From Dorea_D sp963559605 (GTDB lineage Bacteria; Bacillota; Clostridia; Lachnospirales; Lachnospiraceae), in NCBI GenBank assembly GCA_963559605.1, contig CAUWLL010000002.1:1-64000 (forward strand): 64,000 bases of DNA, in the 5' to 3' direction. The notes under the pieces were generated by a model. The model had not been told where the DNA came from and did no database searches. It saw nothing but the letters and a program-made list of their open reading frames with translations. Positions 52,601-59,975 of the stretch are shown piece by piece. A program made the translations under genes and the position numbers. Position 1 is the first letter of the stretch, and each line of letters begins with the position of its first letter.

Positions 52601-52629
52601 GAGGATACTGCTTTTACAGTGGTATCCTC
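52601..52629 (+). promoter_or_regulatory. Intercistronic stem-loop after the tube gene
   Basis: GAGGATACTG (52601-52610) pairs with CAGT-G-GTATCCTC (52617-52629), leaving a small bulge, and can be extended by an outer AT/AT. No T-run follows. It could stabilise the 3' end of a processed sheath-tube mRNA or attenuate read-through. Confidence 0.6.
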
Positions 52630-52654
52630 GTCATGATAAAGGAAAGGAGTCATT

Positions 52655-53017
52655 ATGCAGACTGTTTATGAGTTTGAATTACCGAAAGGAATTGTCGATG
52701 AAGCAGGGCAGGTGCACAAAAAAGGAAAAATGCGGCTTGCGACGGCAGGAGATGAGATCGGAGCAACAAGAGATCCGCGCGTTCTTATGAATCCGTCTTA
52801 TCTGACAATTGTAGTTTTGTCAAAAGTCATTACAGAAATTGAAGGAATCGATGTAATTTCCGTGACTCTGATAGAGCAGCTCTATACTTCAGATCTGGCA
52901 TTTCTTCAGGATATGTATCAGAAGATCAACGATATTGAACCACCGATTATGAGGGCTGTCTGTCCGAAATGCGGGGAGAATTTTGAAATACCGCTAAATT
53001 TTACGCGAGAGGGTTAA
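52655..53017 (+). CDS. Small tail assembly protein with zinc-ribbon-like end
   Basis: A 120-residue protein between the two tube genes. It begins VYEFELPKGIVDEAGQVHKK and has RDPRVLMNPSYLTIVVLSKV, a pattern seen in tail assembly chaperone-like proteins of injection clusters. The C-terminus CPKCGENFEIPL has one CxxC pair, so metal binding would need dimerisation. AAAGGAG precedes the ATG. Confidence 0.68.
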   Translation: MQTVYEFELPKGIVDEAGQVHKKGKMRLATAGDEIGATRDPRVLMNPSYLTIVVLSKVITEIEGIDVISVTLIEQLYTSDLAFLQDMYQKINDIEPPIMRAVCPKCGENFEIPLNFTREG

Positions 53018-53019
53018 GT

Positions 53020-53232
53020 CTGTACCCGAAAGATGAACTTTATAAAGAGATGGCTTTTATTTCATATTATTTTCATTGGAGTAATGAGGAAGTCATGAAT
53101 ATGGAGCATACAGTACGGAGAAAATGGTGCGAGGAGATTTCCTCCATCAATAAGAGCTTAAATCCCTCAAAAGAAGGCAGTAGAAAAGAAAAGAGTATTT
53201 TTGACTTAAAACCGACGCCCAGAATGTTTTAG
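53020..53232 (+). CDS. DUF6760-like small CIS protein, probable CTG start
   Basis: A 70-residue protein. Family members as I recall begin with a Y-P-x-D-x-L-Y-E-E segment followed by A-Y-x-x-F-H-W; here LYPKDELYKEMAFISYYFHW shows that whole pattern. The only usual start, ATG 53050, would cut it in the middle. CTG 53020 has AGAGGG (53008-53013) 6 nt upstream and yields the complete domain, so a CTG start is proposed. The protein also contains RRKWCEEISSIN. Small basic protein, likely involved in tail assembly. Confidence 0.6.
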   Translation: MYPKDELYKEMAFISYYFHWSNEEVMNMEHTVRRKWCEEISSINKSLNPSKEGSRKEKSIFDLKPTPRMF

Positions 53233-53256
53233 ACATAAAAAAAAGGAGAGGAAAAC

Positions 53257-53712
53257 ATGGGGAATTCTAAGATGGCGCAGGGAAGAAACGCGCTTACGAG
53301 TTATAATTTTCTTCTGCGTGTGGAAGCCAAATACGATTTGGCGTGTAAGTCTGTACAGGCATTCAGAAAAGAAAACGAATATGAGTATATTCAGGAAGGC
53401 GGTCTGAACGACTATGTGCATATGCTGAGAAAACCTGTAAACCAGCCGCCCACATTGGAAATTGAGCGGTATGTGACAGAGAATGATATAGATCCGCTTC
53501 CTCTCGGCGCAGTTTTGAGTATGCCATTACTTTTGCTGGTAAGCAGACAGCCACATGCTTTTGAAAAGGCAAGACGGAGCTATGCGTTTACGGGCTGTGT
53601 TGTGACAGGGAAAGAGTACGGCGGACTGGACGCGGAAAGCAGTGCGTTAGTAACAGAGAAAATAACAATTGCATATCAAGAATTATTTGTAATTGATGAA
53701 GAGCAAGAATAG
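53257..53712 (+). CDS. Second tube-type protein (Pvc5/tube initiator-like)
   Basis: A 151-residue gp19-family member: TSYNFLLRVEAKYDLACKSV at the start, a central QEGGLNDYVHMLRKP and PPTLEIERYV, then RSYAFTGCVVTGKEYGGLDA and KITIAYQELFVID. It is shorter and diverged from the 52030 tube protein. In related clusters the second tube paralogue forms the first ring on the baseplate. AAAGGAGAGG precedes the ATG. Confidence 0.82.
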   Translation: MGNSKMAQGRNALTSYNFLLRVEAKYDLACKSVQAFRKENEYEYIQEGGLNDYVHMLRKPVNQPPTLEIERYVTENDIDPLPLGAVLSMPLLLLVSRQPHAFEKARRSYAFTGCVVTGKEYGGLDAESSALVTEKITIAYQELFVIDEEQE

Positions 53713-53723
53713 AGAGTGAATTT

Positions 53724-56027
53724 ATGCTGATTTTAAAAGAACCGATAAAACTCAGAAGCCTTTTTCCGATGGTTCCTTTAACAGATGGGTTTTTTGAGAG
53801 AATAGACGCAAATTATAAGCAGCTTCAGGCAAAGTACAATACAGAGGAATTGTTTTACCTGCTGAATCAGTCTCCCGAGAGTTATAGTGAAGACGATGGG
53901 ATGACGACAATTGTTACACAGAATAGAAATGAACGAAATCAAGAAGTACGTCTGGAAATGGTTTATAATTTATTTAATCGTCTGATGATGTCGGATTCAT
54001 CGGATTTTACATATCAGGATACAGTGTTTGTTCACAATATGTTGGAAAAACTCGGAGTCAGAAATGTATCCGAGTTTATGAAACAATTGTATGAGATTCA
54101 GCAGGATACAAAGAATACAAAGCAATTATTAAATATATACAGGAATCATACAGAAACCCTCAGGACAATGATCGAATCAGTAAATATGCAAGAGGAAAAA
54201 GAGGGGAAGAAAGATAACACAGACAATCACACATTTCCGGTTTATTGGATGCACAATGAAATTTTCAAGCGTCTTCAGACGGGGAATGTTTATCATACAG
54301 TGGCAGCTTTTCAAAAAGATAAGGTGCATTACCAAAGCAGTATCGGCACCAAAGAAATTGAGATGGCTGGACAGATACATACATCGGAGGCGTTGGAGCT
54401 TCGGAGTTTGGAAAACAAGATCCTTATGAGTGAGAATACTCTTTTAGGACACAGAGTAAATATTTACGAAGAAGGAACGGAGGAAGGAAGCGGTGAAAAG
54501 GAACAGATCATCCATGGGCTGGCACAGGCAGTCCTTCTGAATATTGCAGGGAATTTGTATCAATCAGGAAGTGAACGCCGTGTTTCCGGGAAAAATTTAT
54601 GGTATCGGTTTGAAGGTGAGTTTCATCAGGTATTAGAGGATACGTTCAATCGGTTTTCAAAGTATCATTTTCATGATATTCGTGAGGCGCGACACAGTAC
54701 TCCCAATTTGTATCAACATAATGTGAATGAGCTTCGTAAAGAGAAAATCCTGAAATTACGCAACATACTTGAAGTTTCCGAAAAGAAAGATATAAAAAAC
54801 ATAGCAAGCGAAGAAAAATTTGTGAATATAGAGAGCTTAAAGGAAAATGTGTATCTATCTGATGAGGAAAACATGGTAAATCGAAAAGCGGTGGAACGCA
54901 AGTTTCTGGAAGAAACGCTAAAAACAGAGCGACAAAGGGAAGAAAGCATACAACGCATTACAGCAGACGAAGAATTTCAGATTTTAAATGAGATTAATAG
55001 GACAAACAGAAGCCTTGAACATCATGCGGAGAGTCTGGAGAAGGATCGGGAACAGGAAAAACGCCTGATAGAAGAGCTTCGTCTTTTGAATGAAGAGAAT
55101 CGCAGAAAGCTGGAAGAAACAGAAAAGAAAGAAGAAGTTTACCAGAAGACGCTTCCGGTTCAGATAGACAGAAAGCGGACAAGACAGGAAACACTGCTGC
55201 TTCTTTCGCATCCAGAGTTGTTTGAGGAATATACAGAAGAAACAACGGTGTCTCTGCCTGAGGTAGAAAGCAGGTTGAAAGAAACAGAGATAGAGATTAC
55301 AAAGAGACTCCAAGGAGAGAGTACAGAGCAGATTGAAAATCTTGTGAAAGAGGAAGAGCGTCTGCACCGGAAATACAGTGAGTCCATCAAACAGACCGGA
55401 AAGTCTATACGACAGCACAGGTCAGAGGAGGTAAGAGAACATCTGACCGAAGAAGTGCAGCAATATTTGACGGAGGGAGTCAGTAAGCTTCCGGAAATGA
55501 GAAAGACGGTTCTTACTTATCTTGATATGGTGTCAAGAGAGAAAATAGAAGAAGAATTTTATCAGAATAAGAAATATGTAACCGAAGAACAAAAGATAGA
55601 AAGTATGAATGAAGCGTTTTTGCATCTGCGGCAAAATAACCTACAGGAGACAGTAGAACAGGTAAAGAAAAAGGGAGAGCTTAATGTGTTTCGCCGGCAA
55701 CGGCAGCAACCGTCTGTTGCAAAACGGGGCGTACCTCTGTATCACAAAGAGACAGATACACTTACAACAGAAATGCCGGAAAGAAGTACAGCTCCGACAA
55801 GGGTAAGTGAAAGGACTGAGGAGCTTATTAGCCAGAAGATCACTGGGAAAATCGCGACAGATCAGCAGATACATCAGCAGATGAGCCGTCCGGTGAAAAA
55901 AGAAAGCGAACATATCACCGAGATGATCAACAAAGGTGTGCAGCGACAGCTGAATACGATTTCAGAACAGGTTTATCACAAACTGGAAAAGAAGTTATCG
56001 AACGACAGAAGGCGAAGAGGATATTAG
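53724..56027 (+). CDS. Long coiled-coil protein, candidate tape measure or baseplate part
   Basis: A 767-residue protein of unknown family. The first ~350 residues are mixed; residues ~350-760 are almost entirely charged helices (Glu, Lys, Arg, Gln) with heptad-like spacing, broken by a proline-containing stretch near 680-700 (QPSVAKRGVPLYHKETDTL). No membrane segment or signal peptide. It sits between the second tube and tube-adaptor genes, where other clusters carry baseplate parts. Its length and helical nature also suit a tape measure, normally further downstream. Undecided. Confidence 0.5.
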   Translation: MLILKEPIKLRSLFPMVPLTDGFFERIDANYKQLQAKYNTEELFYLLNQSPESYSEDDGMTTIVTQNRNERNQEVRLEMVYNLFNRLMMSDSSDFTYQDTVFVHNMLEKLGVRNVSEFMKQLYEIQQDTKNTKQLLNIYRNHTETLRTMIESVNMQEEKEGKKDNTDNHTFPVYWMHNEIFKRLQTGNVYHTVAAFQKDKVHYQSSIGTKEIEMAGQIHTSEALELRSLENKILMSENTLLGHRVNIYEEGTEEGSGEKEQIIHGLAQAVLLNIAGNLYQSGSERRVSGKNLWYRFEGEFHQVLEDTFNRFSKYHFHDIREARHSTPNLYQHNVNELRKEKILKLRNILEVSEKKDIKNIASEEKFVNIESLKENVYLSDEENMVNRKAVERKFLEETLKTERQREESIQRITADEEFQILNEINRTNRSLEHHAESLEKDREQEKRLIEELRLLNEENRRKLEETEKKEEVYQKTLPVQIDRKRTRQETLLLLSHPELFEEYTEETTVSLPEVESRLKETEIEITKRLQGESTEQIENLVKEEERLHRKYSESIKQTGKSIRQHRSEEVREHLTEEVQQYLTEGVSKLPEMRKTVLTYLDMVSREKIEEEFYQNKKYVTEEQKIESMNEAFLHLRQNNLQETVEQVKKKGELNVFRRQRQQPSVAKRGVPLYHKETDTLTTEMPERSTAPTRVSERTEELISQKITGKIATDQQIHQQMSRPVKKESEHITEMINKGVQRQLNTISEQVYHKLEKKLSNDRRRRGY

Positions 56028-56045
56028 CGGGAGAGAGGGAGAAGA

Positions 56046-56810
56046 ATGGGACTGGCAAATGACGGTATGCTTCAAAAGGCAGTCATTGAAATCATAAATG
56101 AAAAACCGGATGAAATCAGGGTTACAGGTGCAAAGGAAAAAAAGATACCGGGGATGAACACCAAAAATCTGAGCGATAAGGCGGAAAATGCTTTAACAAA
56201 TAAGATGCAGCGGACCTCTGTTCAGGGAAACGGAAAAGAGGTCGTCCGCTTTGTGGTACAGTTTAATCCTGCCGAGCTTCGGATTACAGCAGAAGGGCAG
56301 CAGGATTCTAACAGTTATCTCACAGATGTTTCCGGTACCGGAAAGACAATTGCAACGAATTCACTGTCTTCGCGTGCCAGAGTGTATTTTAAATTGATTT
56401 TTGACGATACGGATAATGAGGAGGCATTTCAGTCAGAATATGAAGTTCTACATCCGGGGAAAGTAAAACAGAGAGCGGGTAATTACTTGAAAACACCACA
56501 GCAGATTTTAAATGCCCGCGGTACTAGAAAACAGCAGAAAGAGCGTACGGTACGAAGTCAGGTGGAAGGGCTGATGGCAGCTCTTAGAAGCGAATATAAA
56601 AGAAAAGTAAGATTTATCTGGGGAAATTTAAGCTACAGTGGATATTTGAATACGCTTCAGGCAGAATATACGATGTTTAATCCTGACGGCTCTCCGATAC
56701 GTGCCGAGGTTCAGATTGTAATTTTATGTATGGATGAAAATCTAGAGCAGGGCAATATGGGACAGTGGCACAAACATTATGTGAATTTGACAAACAGTCT
56801 GAAAAAATAG
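56046..56810 (+). CDS. CIS tube-adaptor protein (PF19266-type), copy 1
   Basis: A 254-residue baseplate protein. VVRFVVQFNPAELRITAEG, ARVYFKLIFDDTDNEEAF, KVRFIWGNLSYSGYLNTLQ and YTMFNPDGSPIRAEVQIVI match the N-terminal domain shared by Pvc7/Afp7-like proteins that join the tube to the hub. The C-terminal LysM domain found in many relatives is missing. A second copy follows 12 bp downstream. Confidence 0.82.
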   Translation: MGLANDGMLQKAVIEIINEKPDEIRVTGAKEKKIPGMNTKNLSDKAENALTNKMQRTSVQGNGKEVVRFVVQFNPAELRITAEGQQDSNSYLTDVSGTGKTIATNSLSSRARVYFKLIFDDTDNEEAFQSEYEVLHPGKVKQRAGNYLKTPQQILNARGTRKQQKERTVRSQVEGLMAALRSEYKRKVRFIWGNLSYSGYLNTLQAEYTMFNPDGSPIRAEVQIVILCMDENLEQGNMGQWHKHYVNLTNSLKK

Positions 56811-56822
56811 TGGAGGAACAGT

Positions 56823-57509
56823 GTGGAAGTTCAAAAAGCAGTATTAAGAATCGGGAAATTGAATAGCAGTGCACGAGACAGTGTGGACTATTACGATATG
56901 CCGGTGCAATATAATCCGTCCAGCCTGTCCTTTTCTTCAAGGGCAGGACTGATCGAAGAGGACGGACCGGGAGAAGCGGGAATCGGCACACACATGAGCG
57001 CTATATTGCCTCCGGAAACAACGCTTAGTTTTGACTTGATCTTTGAGGCCATAGAGACGGAAGATGCATTTTTGAGTTATACGAAACAGCAGAGTATTGC
57101 GGAGGCTCTCGGGAAAAAAAGAATTTCTTCGGCAGACAATAAGACGAGGACACAGAACAATGAATGTTCCGTGCAGCGTCAAGTAGACGGACTTTTGTCT
57201 CTTGTAATGCAGGTGGCGACAAAGCAGGTGGAGTTTGTCTGGGGCGGTATGAGTTTCAAAGGAGAGCTTGAAGACGTGAATGCGGAATATACAATGTTTA
57301 ACGCGAAAGGGAATCCGATTTTAGCAAAAGTCAGTTTGTCTATCTGTCAGGCACAGGCAGATTCGGATAACAGAACCAATACGTCAGAGGAAACCTACTG
57401 GGAGGATGCATGGAAGAAATTCGTGAGACTGTCGGGAAAAAGAGAAGAGAAAGAAAAGCAGACAGAACAATATGAGAGTACAGTAAATATTTTAAAGCTG
57501 AATATTTAA
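56823..57509 (+). CDS. CIS tube-adaptor protein (PF19266-type), copy 2
   Basis: A 228-residue paralogue of the preceding protein with the same pattern: MPVQYNPSSLSFSSRAG, TTLSFDLIFEAIETEDAF, VEFVWGGMSFKGELEDVNAE and YTMFNAKGNPILAKVSLSI. GTG 56823 has GGAGG 6 nt upstream. No LysM domain. Two adjacent short adaptors may form a heteromeric ring. Confidence 0.8.
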   Translation: MEVQKAVLRIGKLNSSARDSVDYYDMPVQYNPSSLSFSSRAGLIEEDGPGEAGIGTHMSAILPPETTLSFDLIFEAIETEDAFLSYTKQQSIAEALGKKRISSADNKTRTQNNECSVQRQVDGLLSLVMQVATKQVEFVWGGMSFKGELEDVNAEYTMFNAKGNPILAKVSLSICQAQADSDNRTNTSEETYWEDAWKKFVRLSGKREEKEKQTEQYESTVNILKLNI

Positions 57510-57523
57510 GGCGGGGACAGTAA

Positions 57524-58678
57524 ATGGCGGCATATAACTATGAGGATTTGAAAAAAATATATCATGATTTTGAGCATCCGGTAGCAGTGCTTAAAGTAGC
57601 GGAGAGGGATTTTTCAGAGAATAACAATGCATTTATACTGAATGACATTGAAGTAGAGTTGACTTGCGGATTCGAAGCGTCTATGGCGACTTTTTGTATC
57701 TACAATGTTTTTTCGAAATATACATCAAAGTTTGAATTGGACAGTTTGAAAAAATATGTGCAGCTTGGTTCTAAAGTAGAACTCAGCCTTGGTTATCTGG
57801 ATCAGACCAGAACAGTGTTTTTGGGAGTGATCACAAGAGTAAATTTTATATATGAAAATGAAAGTCATCCTTATGTACAGGTTACAGCGATGGATATTAA
57901 AGGGATTATGATGGCGGGAGGTTTTGCGAAACAGTTAAAAGCAGAATGCTATTCAGAAGCAGTAAAAGAGCTTTTTACGAGAACCGCTTATAATAAAATG
58001 CAACAGTACGGAATGATGTCTTTGGAGATTGACGATACCCCGGATAAAAGGGCGTCCGAAGGCGGTAAGGGTTCTGATACCAGAACCATTGAGGTTACAA
58101 ATGAAAGTGATTATGAATTTGTCGTGAGGGCAGCGAAAAGATATAACTATGAATTTTTCGCGCATTGTAATACGGTTTACTTTCGGAAAGCGAAGAAAAA
58201 TAAAGAAATTTTGATGGAGATGGGACCGGGAACAGGGCTTCTCGGATTTGACATCGGTTATGATATTACCGGCCTTTCCGGCCAAGTTGAGGTAAGAGGA
58301 ATGGACAACGGGAAGGGGCAGGCGATTCAGGCGAAGGAGAAACTCAACAACAAGGTGTCAGGAGGAAGCCATGCCAAAGCGCTTCTGAAAGGGAGCGTAA
58401 AAGTATATACAGATCCGACAATTTCTTCAGCGGAAGAGGCAAAAAACCGCGCGACATTTCTGGCAGAACAGATTTCGTATCGTCTGGGAAGTGCAGAATG
58501 TAAGTGTGTCGGACTTCCGGAGCTTGTACCGGGAAGATTTATCAAGATTACGGCGCTTGGAGAACCTGCGGACAACAGTTTCTATCTTCAGACGGTAAGG
58601 CATGTTCTCCGAGGGGAAGAAGGTTTTAAGACCTATTTAGAAGGGAAAACGTGCGCAATGAATTATGAACCAAGATAA
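57524..58678 (+). CDS. Hub protein, gp27/late-control-D-like
   Basis: A 384-residue protein that resembles the gp27-like part of VgrG/Pvc8 (phage late control gene D). Markers include VELSLGYLDQTRTVFLGVITR, YVQVTAMDIKGIM, ESDYEFVVRAAKRYNYEFF and VPGRFIKITALGEPADNSFY. It forms the trimeric platform that holds the spike. GGCGGGG lies upstream of ATG 57524. The gp5 part is a separate gene 14 bp downstream. Confidence 0.88.
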   Translation: MAAYNYEDLKKIYHDFEHPVAVLKVAERDFSENNNAFILNDIEVELTCGFEASMATFCIYNVFSKYTSKFELDSLKKYVQLGSKVELSLGYLDQTRTVFLGVITRVNFIYENESHPYVQVTAMDIKGIMMAGGFAKQLKAECYSEAVKELFTRTAYNKMQQYGMMSLEIDDTPDKRASEGGKGSDTRTIEVTNESDYEFVVRAAKRYNYEFFAHCNTVYFRKAKKNKEILMEMGPGTGLLGFDIGYDITGLSGQVEVRGMDNGKGQAIQAKEKLNNKVSGGSHAKALLKGSVKVYTDPTISSAEEAKNRATFLAEQISYRLGSAECKCVGLPELVPGRFIKITALGEPADNSFYLQTVRHVLRGEEGFKTYLEGKTCAMNYEPR

Positions 58679-58692
58679 AGGAGCAATTGAGT

Positions 58693-59511
58693 ATGGGCTT
58701 GTATGATATTATGGATGAGATCACATCAAGGCAGATTACGAAGACGGAAACGGGAGAAAACCGCATCATGGGACTTCTTACCGGAATTGTGACAGAAAAT
58801 TATGATAAAGAAATGCCGGGAAGGGTATGTGTCCGAATTCCGGTAAGAGATGAAAATGCAAACGTACTGAAATGGGTGAGAGTCGCAATGCCGTCAGGCG
58901 GTGACAAATGGGGGCACTATTTTCTGCCGGAGATCGGGGATCAGGTATTGGTTGCTTTTGAAGAGGGAAATATAGAAAAACCGTTTGTGATCGGCTGTAT
59001 TCCGAGGGACAGTTCAAAGCTTGTTTCCTCCTCGGCAGATGAGAAAAACCAATACAAGAGAATTCGGACAAAGCATGGCTCTTCGCTTACTTTTGTGGAT
59101 AGTAATGAGAGCGAGGAAGGGGACAAGGATCAGATTCTGATCCAGACGGCAAAAGAGCTACACTGTATGGAGCTGGATAATGAGAAGAATCAGATCAGTA
59201 TCCGGGATAAAGAGAACAAGAATGCAATTATCCTTAAAACAGAAAAGGGACAGATGGAGATTCTTGCAGAGAAGAAGCTGACGATAAAGGTAGGAGACAG
59301 TATCGAGATTGTTATGAATGGGGAAAATGGCGCCATCAATGTGAAATGTAACACTTTACAGGAGAAAGCAAGCAAAAATGTGAAAATAGAAACTGACGGA
59401 AACGGCAGTTTAAAAGCGGCTGCCGGACTTACATTAGAAGGAGGAAGTCAGGCAAAGCTTTCAAGCGGCGGACAGACGACGGTAGAAGGAAGTTTGATCA
59501 AGATTGGATAA
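58693..59511 (+). CDS. Spike protein, gp5/baseplate-V-like
   Basis: A 272-residue protein with an N-terminal OB-fold (GLLTGIVTENYDKEMPGRVC, then WVRVAMPSGG, YFLPEIGDQVLVAFEEGNIE, PFVIGCI) and a C-terminal repeated beta region (~145-270) expected to form the triangular needle. No lysozyme domain is inserted. ATG 58693 with AAAGGAG 9 nt upstream is preferred over TTG 58687. The PAAR-like protein at 49843 would sit on its tip. Confidence 0.9.
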   Translation: MGLYDIMDEITSRQITKTETGENRIMGLLTGIVTENYDKEMPGRVCVRIPVRDENANVLKWVRVAMPSGGDKWGHYFLPEIGDQVLVAFEEGNIEKPFVIGCIPRDSSKLVSSSADEKNQYKRIRTKHGSSLTFVDSNESEEGDKDQILIQTAKELHCMELDNEKNQISIRDKENKNAIILKTEKGQMEILAEKKLTIKVGDSIEIVMNGENGAINVKCNTLQEKASKNVKIETDGNGSLKAAAGLTLEGGSQAKLSSGGQTTVEGSLIKIG

Positions 59512-59540
59512 GGTGTGTAAGAAAGAACGGAGGATGAGGC

Positions 59541-59975
59541 ATGGAAGATAGAAAGGTTCTTGGAACAGGAATGAAATTTCCGCTACAGGTAAATCCTGCT
59601 ACAGGAAGATTTGATGTTTCCGTGGGAACACAGTCAGTAAAGGAGTCTGTTTACTTGATCTTAATGACGCAGAAGACAGAGCGAATGGCAAGACCGTCTT
59701 TTGGAAGTACTATTGTGGAGTATACATTTATGGATATGACAGACACGATGATGACGATGATGTCTAAAGACATCCGCGAGGATATTCTGACACAAGAACC
59801 CAGAATTGTGGATGTGGATATTGATATAGTGCTGAGAGCAGATAAGGGGTGTTTGCTTGTGAATATTTCTTACACGCTTGCAGAAGGAAATAGGAAGGAT
59901 AATATGGTATTTCCGTTTTATTTAGATACAGAGGGTGAAGAAGATGAAGAAAACAACAGATTCCAGACAGTTTAA
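59541..59975 (+). CDS. Baseplate wedge protein, gp25-like
   Basis: A 144-residue protein of the gp25/lysozyme-like baseplate family, without enzymatic role. Core motifs are GTGMKFPLQVNPATGRFDVS, ESVYLILMTQKTERMARPSF and GSTIVEYTFMD. It connects sheath to baseplate wedges. The 3' end overlaps the baseplate J gene by 32 bp. Confidence 0.9.
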   Translation: MEDRKVLGTGMKFPLQVNPATGRFDVSVGTQSVKESVYLILMTQKTERMARPSFGSTIVEYTFMDMTDTMMTMMSKDIREDILTQEPRIVDVDIDIVLRADKGCLLVNISYTLAEGNRKDNMVFPFYLDTEGEEDEENNRFQTV

